Positions 1 through 8,784 of a DNA stretch of 64,000 nucleotides are shown piece by piece. The stretch is from Acidobacteriota bacterium (GTDB taxonomy: Bacteria > Acidobacteriota > Thermoanaerobaculia > Multivoradales > Multivoraceae). Position 1 is the stretch's first letter. Each line of letters starts with the position of its first letter. The notes below the pieces were generated by a model that was given only the letters and a program-made list of their open reading frames with translations, did no database searches and was not told where the DNA came from. The stretch lies in assembly GCA_028875725.1 (NCBI GenBank), contig JAPPCR010000005.1:317501-381500 (forward strand), in the 5' to 3' direction. The position numbers were made by a program, and so were the translations under genes.

Positions 1-54
1 ACGCTGCGGCGGCCCGCCGGTCTCGGGCGTTCCGGCGGCCTCGACCTGACTCAT
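1..54 (-). CDS. Possible 5' end of an unidentified gene (runs off the window)
   Basis: An ATG at position 54 opens a frame that stays open to the window edge (18 codons, starting MSQVEAAGTPE). It lies in the same direction as the genes upstream of it, so it could be the next gene of that run. The stretch is too short to recognise, no clear ribosome binding site precedes it, and in GC-rich DNA open frames of this size are common. This is a placeholder, not a confident gene. Confidence 0.3.
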   Translation of the reverse strand, partial: MSQVEAAGTPETGGPPQR

Positions 55-142
55 CGACGCGTGGTTCTCGTGGGTCGTGGGCGCGGCGGACGAAGGCGTG
101 GCGAGGGGCCGGTCAAGCGGCGCCAAGCATACACGTCGCGGC

Positions 143-925
143 TTAGGGCTCCCGCAAGCTGGCAAAGCTACGGGAGCACGGGTTCTCCACGTCGAATTGG
201 GCGAGTTCGACCGCGCGCGCCACGGCATCCTTCACTGCATCGGGGGTGTCAGGGTCGTCGGCATCGAAGCCCACGAGGTCACTCAAATCGATCCCCATCG
301 TCTCGAGGTGCAGGCTCACAAGGGCGTCCCCGCGCAGGACGTTCTGCAGCCCGGCGTTCACGCGCGCGGCCCCCCGGACAAGCCGCGGATACGCCTCCAG
401 GTGCGGGAGCAGATTGCCTTCGTCGTCGTAATAGCGAGGGTCGCCGTCCCGCTGCATCGGCGCCAGAGTCGCGGTCGTGAACTCGTTCAGCCGGTCGACC
501 TGTTGTTCCAGCGACATGAGCATGACTCTGCCCCTCACGATGGCCTGCACCAGACCGCTGTCCAACGACTCGAAGTTCTGGCTGTCGAAAGCGGCCTGGA
601 GGACCTGATTGTCGTGCAGGTAGTAGAACTCGTTCAGCGGAATGTTCGGCTGAAGCCCCTCCTCGATCTGCTGGACGACGGCGACGTGCTGCCGCAGCTT
701 CTCCAGTTCGCCGTGCAGGGACGCCACGAGCATCTCGAAGTCGCAGGTCAGAGCTTCGCGGTACTTCAGCGCGACCTCCTGTTCGCGCTCGGCCTCCTGC
801 CGGTTGCCGAGGAGGAAGGCCAGGTAGACGCCGACGAAAACGACCAGGAGTTCGATCGCGAAGAACGGCAGGTTCCTCCGCAACCTGGCGCCGAACCCCG
901 AAAGAGCCGCCGGGGTCTCAGCCAT
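143..925 (-). CDS. Hypothetical protein with one N-terminal membrane segment
   Basis: This is a 260-residue protein of unknown function. Residues about 18-40 form one strongly hydrophobic helix (FFAIELLVVFVGVYLAFLLG) after a basic stretch, followed by a long, mostly helical, charged region that probably lies outside the cytoplasm. The overall shape (short basic N-terminus, one helix, charged helical domain) is seen in small uncharacterised membrane-anchored families; I do not assign one. An ATG 13 codons further upstream is possible, but the ATG at 925 has a good GGAGGAA ribosome binding site, so I start there. It follows the DUF442 phosphatase gene in the same direction with a gap of about 77 bp and may be the tail of the suf transcript. 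Confidence 0.6.
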   Translation of the reverse strand: MAETPAALSGFGARLRRNLPFFAIELLVVFVGVYLAFLLGNRQEAEREQEVALKYREALTCDFEMLVASLHGELEKLRQHVAVVQQIEEGLQPNIPLNEFYYLHDNQVLQAAFDSQNFESLDSGLVQAIVRGRVMLMSLEQQVDRLNEFTTATLAPMQRDGDPRYYDDEGNLLPHLEAYPRLVRGAARVNAGLQNVLRGDALVSLHLETMGIDLSDLVGFDADDPDTPDAVKDAVARAVELAQFDVENPCSRSFASLREP

Positions 926-1002
926 CTCGTCTTCCTCCGCGCGCCGCAACCGGTTCCAGAACATGACGGAGGTGCCGTCGGCCCGTCAGGAGCCGAGGAT
1001 TC

Positions 1003-1524
1003 TCAGGGCCTTGAATCAAGATAGCCGTCGACGGCCTTCTCGAGCGCGGCGCTTCGCAGTCCGTTCTCCTTCGCACGGGTGCGGGCCTCTTCCCGGTCCA
1101 CACCCTTCCCCGCGACCAGGTAGGCGTAGTACAGGGCGCCGACCCGGTTGCCCGAGGCGCAGTGGACGAGCACCGGGCCATCCGCCTTGTCCATCGCTTC
1201 GATGAAGCGCTCGAAGGTCTCGGGTTGCTCGAGGCGTTCCGCGTCTACCGGCACGTTCAGGTAGGGAACGTCGAGGCTCTGGAGCGCAGCCTGTTCGTCG
1301 AAGCCCCGGTTCTCGCCTTCGGCGCGCAGGTCCAGGACGAAGGACAGGCCGTCGGCGGCCATCGCCTTGAGCTGGTCCTCGCTCGGCTGGCCGCCGAAGA
1401 GGACGCCCGGTTCCGGGTGCTTCGCGCCCCGCAGGCCGTGGTCCTTCTGTTCGGCTGCTGCGGCAGGAGGGGCAAGAACCAGGGCCACGGTGGACAGTGC
1501 GGCGGCAAGGGACAGGCTACGCAT
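1003..1524 (-). CDS. Exported DUF442-family (dual-specificity-like) phosphatase
   Basis: This 173-residue protein begins with a probable signal peptide (residues 1-24, an alanine-rich hydrophobic core ending in AAAA). Its mature part has the protein-tyrosine-phosphatase signature HCASGNRVG (Cys122 nucleophile, Arg127), preceded by a GGQPSEDQL stretch and a VLDLR strand typical of the DUF442/beta-lactamase-hydrolase-like phosphatases. Its substrate is unknown. The DUF442 domain is found fused to persulfide-dioxygenase-type metallo-hydrolases in other bacteria, which fits loosely with the neighbouring sulfur-handling genes; that link is inference. The start ATG overlaps the sufT stop by one base (TGATG), so the two are probably translationally coupled and share the suf transcript. 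Confidence 0.75.
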   Translation of the reverse strand: MRSLSLAAALSTVALVLAPPAAAAEQKDHGLRGAKHPEPGVLFGGQPSEDQLKAMAADGLSFVLDLRAEGENRGFDEQAALQSLDVPYLNVPVDAERLEQPETFERFIEAMDKADGPVLVHCASGNRVGALYYAYLVAGKGVDREEARTRAKENGLRSAALEKAVDGYLDSRP

Positions 1525-1865
1525 CAGAAGAACCCCAATTCCAGTTTCGCGGCTTCGCTCATCATCGCCGGGTTCCAGGTCGGATCCCAGACCACCTCGA
1601 CTTCGGCGTCTTCGACGCCCTCGACGTCGCGAACCGTCCGCTCCACGTCGCCGGGCAGCGACTCGGCGACCGGGCAGTGCGGCGAGGTCAGGGTCATCTG
1701 CAGCTTGACGTGTGCTTTCTCATCGATCCGCACGTCGTAGATCAGGCCGAGCTCGTAGATGTCGACCGGGATCTCCGGGTCGTAGACCGTCTTGAGCGCC
1801 TCAACGATGCGGGCCTCGAGGGCCGCCGTGTCCACCTGGACTCCGCTCGCGGCGATGTCGTCCAT
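1524..1865 (-). CDS. sufT: SufT / MIP18-family iron-sulfur assembly factor (DUF59)
   Basis: This 113-residue protein is a MIP18 (DUF59) domain almost from end to end. The conserved core is seen: VYDPEIPVDIYELGLIY at about residues 27-43 and TSPHCP with its reactive Cys64. SufT proteins help mature or deliver Fe-S clusters to target proteins and are usually encoded at the end of SUF operons, as here, right after sufU. A longer frame upstream exists, but the ATG at 1865 is preceded by GGGAGGAAAC and gives the normal family length. It lies 29 bp after the sufU stop. The role in late Fe-S delivery rests on the family; the exact client proteins cannot be read from the sequence. Confidence 0.88.
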   Translation of the reverse strand: MDDIAASGVQVDTAALEARIVEALKTVYDPEIPVDIYELGLIYDVRIDEKAHVKLQMTLTSPHCPVAESLPGDVERTVRDVEGVEDAEVEVVWDPTWNPAMMSEAAKLELGFF

Positions 1866-1894
1866 TGTCCGTTTCCTCCCGTCGACCGTACAGC

Positions 1895-2347
1895 CTACTC
1901 GGTCGTTACGGCTTCCGAGTCCCCGCCCTCGAGCGCGGCCCGGAGCGCGTGCCAGGCCAGCGTCGCGCACTTGATCCGCACCGGGTAGTCCTTGACGCCG
2001 CTCAGCACCTCCAGCTTGCCCAGGTCGACAGCGGCGGCACCGTTGCCGTCACCGGTCATCAGGGCCAGGAAGGAAGCGATCAGCGCCTCCGCCTGCGGTC
2101 GTTCCAGCCCGCGCACGGCCTCCGTCATCAGGGAGGCCGAGGCGGTCGAGATCGCACAGCCGACGCCCTCGAAGGTCGCGCCGTCGACACGGTCGCCGTC
2201 CATCCGCAGGTAGATCTTGATCTTGTCGCCGCACAGCGGGTTGTGGCCCTCGGCGCAGGCCGTCGCCGGATCGAGAACCCCGAAATTCCGGGGCGAGCGG
2301 TAGTGGTCGAGGATGACCTGCTGGTAGAGATCGCGGAGATCGGACAT
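1895..2347 (-). CDS. sufU: SufU, zinc-dependent sulfur acceptor / Fe-S scaffold-like protein
   Basis: SufU takes persulfide sulfur from the cysteine desulfurase SufS and passes it to the SufBCD assembly complex. The 150-residue protein has the full SufU signature: HNPLCGD (Cys39 and Asp41), GVGCAIS (Cys64) and IKCATL (Cys127), the three cysteines and aspartate that hold zinc in characterised SufU proteins. It lies 26 bp downstream of sufS in the same direction. The combination SufS-SufU rather than SufE marks this as the Firmicutes/Actinobacteria-like variant of the SUF pathway, which is also found in several other phyla. Confidence 0.93.
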   Translation of the reverse strand: MSDLRDLYQQVILDHYRSPRNFGVLDPATACAEGHNPLCGDKIKIYLRMDGDRVDGATFEGVGCAISTASASLMTEAVRGLERPQAEALIASFLALMTGDGNGAAAVDLGKLEVLSGVKDYPVRIKCATLAWHALRAALEGGDSEAVTTE

Positions 2348-2373
2348 GGCGTTCGGCGCAGCTCCAGGCCGGC

Positions 2374-3654
2374 TCAGCCGAAGATCCGCCGCACTTCGTG
2401 CAGGCCGGAGACGAGCAGGTCGACTTCCTCGTGGGTGTTGTAGAGCCCGAACGAGGCCCGCACCGTGGCCGGGACGCCGAGCCGGTCCATCAGCGGCTGC
2501 GCGCAGTGGTGGCCCGCTCTGATAGCGATCCCCTGTTCATCGAGGATCGTTGCCACATCGTGGGGGTGGGCGCCGTCGATCACAAGCGAAACGACGGCAG
2601 CGCGGGCCGATCCGGCCTTCGAGGCGTGGCCCGGCACGCGAACCCAGGGGAGATCATTCAGGACTTCCATAGTGTGGGAGAGCAGTTCCTGCTCGTGCCG
2701 TTCGATCCGATCCAGGCCGGTCGATTCCAGGAATTCGACCGCGACGCCCAGGCCGATCGCCGGTGCGATGCTCGGCGTTCCCGCCTCGAAGCGCTGCGGC
2801 GGCACCATGTACTCGCTGCGCTCGAAGGTGACCCGCGTGATCATCGAGCCGCCGCCGTGGTACGGGGGCATCGCCGCGAGCAACTCGCGACGGCCCCAGA
2901 GCACGCCGATGCCGCCCGGGCCGTACATCTTGTGGCCCGAGAAGGCGTAGAAGTCGCAGCCGAGCGCGGCCACGTCGACCGCCATGTGCGGCACGGCCTG
3001 CGCACCGTCGACGACCACGGCCGCGTCCGAGTGGGCACGAGTCAGTTCGACGACGGCCGGGATGTCGTTGACCGTGCCGAGCGCGTTCGAGACGTGGGCG
3101 AGCGCGACGACCCGCGTGCGCTCGTTGAGCATGCCGGCAAACCGGTCCAGATCGAGCTCGCCGTCGTCGGTGATCGGCGCCGCGAGCACGCGGGCGCCGG
3201 TCTGCTCGCAGACGAGTTGCCAGGGGACGATGTTCGAGTGGTGCTCCATCTCGGTCAGCAACACCTCGTCGCCCGCCTTGAGGTGCGGCCGGCCGTAGCT
3301 CTGGGCTACCAGGTTCAGGCTCTCGGTAGTACCGCGGGTGAAGACGACCTCGTGGCTGTCCGGAGCGCCGATGAACCGCGCCACCTTGGCCCGCGCCGCC
3401 TCGTAGGCGTCGGTCGACTGCTCGGACAGGGCGTGGACGCCGCGGTGGGCGTTGGCGTAGTAGGTGCGGTAGCAGTCGCTGACCGCGTCGATCACGACTT
3501 CCGGCCGCTGCGCGCTGGCGGCGTTGTCGAGGTAGACCAGCCGGTGGCCGCGAACGTCCCGCTCGAGGATGGGGAAGCAGGCCCGCAGGCGCTCGACGTC
3601 GAACGCGGCGGAGTCCCGCGGTTCGTTCTCGACCGCGACTGCCGGCGCCGTCAT
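2374..3654 (-). CDS. sufS: SufS-type cysteine desulfurase (group II)
   Basis: A PLP-dependent aminotransferase-fold enzyme that removes sulfur from L-cysteine, leaving alanine and an enzyme persulfide for SufU. It is 426 residues long, with a TEMEHHSNIVPW block around residue 134, the PLP lysine in SGHKMYG (Lys242), and the mobile active-site loop cysteine in RAGHHCAQP (Cys384). The loop is the short group II (SufS/CsdA) type. The start at 3654 fits the family N-terminus, which has about 20 extra residues before the first helix. Only 4 bp separate it from the sufD stop, so it is part of the same operon. Confidence 0.95.
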   Translation of the reverse strand: MTAPAVAVENEPRDSAAFDVERLRACFPILERDVRGHRLVYLDNAASAQRPEVVIDAVSDCYRTYYANAHRGVHALSEQSTDAYEAARAKVARFIGAPDSHEVVFTRGTTESLNLVAQSYGRPHLKAGDEVLLTEMEHHSNIVPWQLVCEQTGARVLAAPITDDGELDLDRFAGMLNERTRVVALAHVSNALGTVNDIPAVVELTRAHSDAAVVVDGAQAVPHMAVDVAALGCDFYAFSGHKMYGPGGIGVLWGRRELLAAMPPYHGGGSMITRVTFERSEYMVPPQRFEAGTPSIAPAIGLGVAVEFLESTGLDRIERHEQELLSHTMEVLNDLPWVRVPGHASKAGSARAAVVSLVIDGAHPHDVATILDEQGIAIRAGHHCAQPLMDRLGVPATVRASFGLYNTHEEVDLLVSGLHEVRRIFG

Positions 3655-3658
3655 CCTT

Positions 3659-5029
3659 CTACCCGCCCTGCCCGTTGCTCCGGACGGCGTTCAGGCTGGC
3701 GAACAGGCGAGCTTCCAGGTCCCGCCGCAGCGGCTCGAACGTCGCCTTGTCCGTGACCTCCCGCGCGAAGGCGTGGACGAGCATGCCGTGCGCTTCCTCG
3801 AAACCGATGCCGCGGGCGCGCAGGTAGAAGAGAGCCTCCTCGTCGAGACGGCCGATCGTCGAGCCGTGGGTGCAGCGAACGTCGTCGGCGAAGATCTCGA
3901 GCTGCGGGTTGCTGTTGGCCAGCGCGGCCTTGGACAACAGCAGGTTGCGGTTTGTCTGCTTGGCGTCCGTCTTCTGGGCGGCCTGGTGAACGTAGATGCG
4001 GCCGTTGAACACGGAGCGGGCCTGCCCGTCGAGCACGCCCTTGTAGAGCTGGTGGCTGGTCGTGTGCGGCTGACGGTGCTCGACCCGCATGTGGTTGCCC
4101 GTGAACTGGGAGCCGGCGAGGACGTAGAGGCCGTCGAGGGTACAGTCCGCGCCCTCCCCGTCCAGCAGGGCGACCGTGTCGTTCCGTACCAGGGCGCCGC
4201 CGAAGGCCAGGGACGAGGAGTCGAAAGCCGCGGCCCGGTCGAGCCGGGCGTGCTGGAAGCCGAGGTGGAACGCTCCGGCCGCGTCGGCCTGCAGCCGGGT
4301 GTGGCGGACCACCGAACCCGCGCCGCAAACGAACTCCGCCGCGGGGCAGACGAAGTAGCCGCCGGCCGCCGGGTCGGCGGCGGCGAAGGTCTCGATGACG
4401 GAAGCCTGGCTGTTCTCGCCGGCGACGACGAGCAGGCGCGGGAAGCTGACCTCGATCGAGGCCGGGGCGCCGTTGTCTCCAGCCGCGGCGTCCGCGGACG
4501 GCGCGCTGAGCCAGAGCACCTGGATGGGCCGCTCGAGCGCCGTCCCCGCCGGGATCCCGAGCGCTACGCCGTCCTCGAACAGCGCCGTGTTCAGCGCCGC
4601 GAACGGATGGACGTCGGCGTCGGCGCTGCAGGAAGCGCGACCGTCGACGCTCGCCCCCAGGTGCTCGGCGAGGAGCTCGGAGCCGTCGTCCGCCGGATCG
4701 GCGAGGGAGAATGCGGTCATCCCCTCAGGCGGCGATGAAGCGGCCGGCGCATAGCGGCCGTTGACGAACACCATCGAGTCGCAGCCGGGGTAGAGGAAGG
4801 GCCGGGCCTCGCCTTCTCCCAGCGCCCCTCCGGCCGCCGGCACGGGCCGGGCGCGCAGGATCGGGCCGAGGTTCGTCTGCCGCCACTCCTCGTCGCGCGA
4901 ACCCGGAAAGCCGGCCCCTTCGAAGCGCTCGATCGCCTGCTGCCGCCTCGCTCCCACGGGCCCCCCGGCACCGCGGCCGGCGAAGAGCTCCAGGTAGGGA
5001 CCGATGCGGGTGTCGGCGCCGGTGGTCAC
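3659..5029 (-). CDS. sufD: SufD, Fe-S assembly complex subunit
   Basis: SufD pairs with SufB in the SufBC2D complex on which Fe-S clusters are built. This 456-residue protein has the family's right-handed beta-helix core and the C-terminal block DDVRCTHGST (His388, matching the histidine reported as important in E. coli SufD), followed by GRLDEEALFYLRARG. The N-terminal 150 residues contain the EEWRQTNLG motif typical of SufD. It is flanked by sufC (12 bp) and sufS (4 bp). Its middle is alanine-rich and less conserved, as is usual for SufD compared with SufB. Confidence 0.93.
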   Translation of the reverse strand: MTTGADTRIGPYLELFAGRGAGGPVGARRQQAIERFEGAGFPGSRDEEWRQTNLGPILRARPVPAAGGALGEGEARPFLYPGCDSMVFVNGRYAPAASSPPEGMTAFSLADPADDGSELLAEHLGASVDGRASCSADADVHPFAALNTALFEDGVALGIPAGTALERPIQVLWLSAPSADAAAGDNGAPASIEVSFPRLLVVAGENSQASVIETFAAADPAAGGYFVCPAAEFVCGAGSVVRHTRLQADAAGAFHLGFQHARLDRAAAFDSSSLAFGGALVRNDTVALLDGEGADCTLDGLYVLAGSQFTGNHMRVEHRQPHTTSHQLYKGVLDGQARSVFNGRIYVHQAAQKTDAKQTNRNLLLSKAALANSNPQLEIFADDVRCTHGSTIGRLDEEALFYLRARGIGFEEAHGMLVHAFAREVTDKATFEPLRRDLEARLFASLNAVRSNGQGG

Positions 5030-5041
5030 GATCCCTCCCGT

Positions 5042-5797
5042 TCAGGCCTCTGCCCGCGCACCGTCGAACCCGCCGTAGCCCTTCTCTTCCAGTTCGTGCG
5101 CGAGCTCGCTGCCGCCGGAGCGGACGATCCGCCCATCCAGGAGCACGTGGACGTGGTCGGGCACGATGTAGTTCAGCAGTCGCTGGTAGTGGGTGATGAC
5201 GACGAATGCCCGGTCCTCGCTCCTTAGCGCGTTGACCCCGGCCGCCACCGTCTTCAGCGCGTCGATGTCGAGCCCGGAGTCCGTCTCGTCCAGCACCGCG
5301 AGCCGGGGCTCGAGCACCGCCATCTGGAGGATCTCGTTCCGCTTCTTCTCGCCGCCCGAGAAACCGTCGTTGACCGGACGCCGCAGCAGCGCCTCGTCGA
5401 CATCGACCAGCGTGGCTCGCTCGCGCAGCAACTTCAGGAAGTCCATCGCATCGAGCTCGGACTCGCCCCGTGCCTTGCGGTTCGCGTTGACGGCCGCCTT
5501 CAGGAAGTAGCTGTTGCCGACGCCGGGAATCTCCACCGGATACTGGAAGGCCAGAAACAGGCCCGCGTGGGCCCGCTCTTCGGGCGCCATCTCCTGGAGG
5601 TCCTCGCCATCGAGCTCCAGCGAGCCCGCGGTGATCTCGTAGTCCTCCTTGCCCGCGAGAACCTGGGCCAGCGTGCTCTTGCCCGAGCCGTTCGGCCCCA
5701 TCACCGCGTGGACCTCGCCGGCGCTCACCTCCAGGTCAACGCCCTTCAGGATTTCCTGTTCTTCGACCTTCGCGTGAAGGTCCTTCACCCTCAGCAT
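5042..5797 (-). CDS. sufC: SufC, ATPase of the Fe-S assembly complex
   Basis: SufC is an ABC-type ATPase that drives conformational change of SufB and SufD during cluster assembly; it is cytoplasmic and not a transporter. The 251-residue protein has Walker A GPNGSGKST (residues 34-42), the Q-loop FQYPVEIPGV, signature FSGGEKKRNEILQM and Walker B LAVLDETDSGLD, all with the SufC-specific spellings (the E of DETDSG, the EKKRNE extension). It lies between sufB (gap of 70 bp) and sufD (12 bp). Confidence 0.96.
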   Translation of the reverse strand: MLRVKDLHAKVEEQEILKGVDLEVSAGEVHAVMGPNGSGKSTLAQVLAGKEDYEITAGSLELDGEDLQEMAPEERAHAGLFLAFQYPVEIPGVGNSYFLKAAVNANRKARGESELDAMDFLKLLRERATLVDVDEALLRRPVNDGFSGGEKKRNEILQMAVLEPRLAVLDETDSGLDIDALKTVAAGVNALRSEDRAFVVITHYQRLLNYIVPDHVHVLLDGRIVRSGGSELAHELEEKGYGGFDGARAEA

Positions 5798-5867
5798 TGC
5801 TGTGTCTCTCCGTGCGGCGGCTTTGCAGCCCCCTGCGGTTCCGGCAACATGCGGCCCCCCGGAGGGG

Positions 5868-7315
<1,448 letters not shown>

Positions 7316-7316
<1 letters not shown>

Positions 7317-7792
7317 CAGGTGCTGCTCCCGAGCGGAATGAGGGTGGCGGCGGCGGAGCGCGGCCGGCTGCCGGCGGCGCCGGAGGAGAGGAAGTCCGGG
7401 CGCGTCATGTCCTCGATCGTGACCCCTTCGAGCGCGCCGCGGACAGCCCGGTCGATCCGCTGCCAGTTCTCGCTCACGCGGCAGAACGCCTCGTAAGAGC
7501 AGTCATCGTGGGAGTGCTCGCTGCACTGGGTCAGGGCAATCGGCCCCTCGAGCGCGAAGATCGCCTCGGCGACGCTGATCTCGGACGCCGGACGCGCCAG
7601 CTCGTAGCCGCCGTGGACGCCGCGGTGGGACACCAGCAGCCCGTTCCTGGCGAGCAATTTGAGGATCTTGCTGACCATCGGTGGCGGCAGATGCGTCTGC
7701 AGCGCCAGCTCGGCGGCCGCGGCCTGCCCCGTCACGGCCAGTTGGCTCAGCAGGACGATGCCGTAGTCGGCTTGCTTGGTCAGTCGGATCAT
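7316..7792 (-). CDS. Rrf2-family, IscR-like Fe-S-sensing transcription regulator
   Basis: This is a 158-residue winged-helix regulator starting [15 protein letters not shown], the classic Rrf2 opening. The recognition region is followed by [12 protein letters not shown] and then three cysteines at 90, 98 and 104. IscR of E. coli uses Cys92, 98 and 104 to bind its [2Fe-2S] cluster, so this protein very likely senses Fe-S status. A much longer frame extends upstream to 7993, but the extra part looks non-coding and would swallow the promoter; the start at 7792 gives the normal size. It heads the suf operon and probably represses it (SufR/IscR-like role), binding the dyad at 7888-7909. Which cluster it binds is inferred from the cysteine spacing. 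Confidence 0.9.
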
Positions 7793-7887
7793 GACGCGTG
7801 TCGTCGGAGGCGGGACGTGGCTGAGAAACAGGACTCCGATGCCCGCTGATCGGGTCCCGGCGCGCCACCTGTGGAACCGGGACCCCT

Positions 7888-7930
7888 CTAGTCCCGATTC
7901 GGAGACTAGCACGGGAAGGTCGAGTGTCAA
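7888..7930 (-). promoter_or_regulatory. Suf operon promoter with overlapping dyad operator
   Basis: On the minus strand a perfect -35 TTGACA (7925-7930) and an extended -10 TGC-TAGTCT (-10 hexamer at 7903-7908) are separated by 16 bp. A 22-bp dyad at 7888-7909 overlaps the -10 box: outer arms CTAGTC / GACTAG with an inner CCGA/TCGG dyad. It lies about 95 bp before the regulator start codon. A dyad over the -10 box is a typical repressor site, and the adjacent IscR-like regulator is the obvious candidate ligand. Confidence 0.75.
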
Positions 7931-8028
7931 TGGGTTGCGCGGCCCGGTTGCGGGCCGGTACGTCGGCGAATGCGCTACCCTGTGCGTCACCATGACCGAG
8001 GGCTCCTGACCGGCGGCACCGCTGGAAC

Positions 8029-8775
8029 GTGGACTGGTTCCAGGTACTCGTTGTCGCCTGGTGCGGCCTGACCGTGCCGGTGCTGGTCTACGGCCTGGTG
8101 GGCAAGGACGTCACCGGGCGCGTGGGCGGCCGGCCCTGGGGTCCGAACGTGGACCCGCGCTGGGGCTGGCTCCTCATGGAAGTTTCCGCCTTGGCCGTCT
8201 TCCCGGCCGTCTATCTGGCGGCCGGTGAGCGCCACGCGGTCGGCGACGTCCTGGTCGGCCTGTGGCTGGCCCACTACGTCCACCGCACTCTGGTGTGGCC
8301 GTGGCTCGTCCAGCGTCAGGCGCGGCCGTTCCCCGGTGTCACGGCCGCCTCGGGTTTCTTCTTCAACCTCGTCAACGGCGTGGTCCTGGGCTGGTTCATG
8401 GCCCGGGTCGCCGACTACCCGGCGAGCTGGTTCACCGATCCGCGCTTCCTGGCCGGCGCCGCGCTCTTCCTGATCGGCGCCGCCCTCAACGTGTCGTCCG
8501 ACTACCGCCTGTCATCGCTGCGGGCGAAAGCCTCCGGCGGCGCCGTCCTGCCGCGCGGCGGCGCCTTCAACCTCGTCTCCTGCCCGAACCTGACGGGCGA
8601 GATCGTCGAGTGGACCGGCTTTGCGTTGATGAGCTGGTCGCTGCCGGGACTGGCGTTCGCGCTCTGGACCGCGGCCAACCTGATTCCGCGAGCGCTGTGG
8701 CGTCACCGCTGGTATCGGGAGAGATTCCCGGACTACCCGGGGAACCGTCGAGCGCTCTTCCCCGGCCTGCTCTGA
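8029..8775 (+). CDS. Steroid 5-alpha-reductase (SRD5A)-like integral membrane reductase
   Basis: This 248-residue, very hydrophobic protein has about six to seven membrane helices. Its C-terminal half matches the 3-oxo-5-alpha-steroid 4-dehydrogenase family closely: LPRGGAFNLVSCPNLTGEIVEW (residues about 182-203), then FALMSWSLPGLAFALW and RHRWYRERFPDYPGNRRALFP at the C-terminus. These correspond to the GEI(I/V)EW, SWSLP and EDYPKSRKALIP motifs of human SRD5A2, including the conserved Glu, Asn and Tyr region used for NADPH and substrate. The length is close to that of the human enzymes (254-259). Bacterial members exist and one has a solved structure, but their natural substrates are unclear; a sterol, hopanoid or polyprenoid enone is possible. 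The start is a GTG. It is divergent from the suf regulator. Confidence 0.85.
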   Translation: MDWFQVLVVAWCGLTVPVLVYGLVGKDVTGRVGGRPWGPNVDPRWGWLLMEVSALAVFPAVYLAAGERHAVGDVLVGLWLAHYVHRTLVWPWLVQRQARPFPGVTAASGFFFNLVNGVVLGWFMARVADYPASWFTDPRFLAGAALFLIGAALNVSSDYRLSSLRAKASGGAVLPRGGAFNLVSCPNLTGEIVEWTGFALMSWSLPGLAFALWTAANLIPRALWRHRWYRERFPDYPGNRRALFPGLL

Positions 8776-8784
8776 GGCCCGGCC

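Noticed and set aside
7793..7993. 67-residue N-terminal extension of the Rrf2 regulator
   Set aside because: The extension covers the promoter and operator, has no homology features, and [11 protein letters not shown] is the usual family start.
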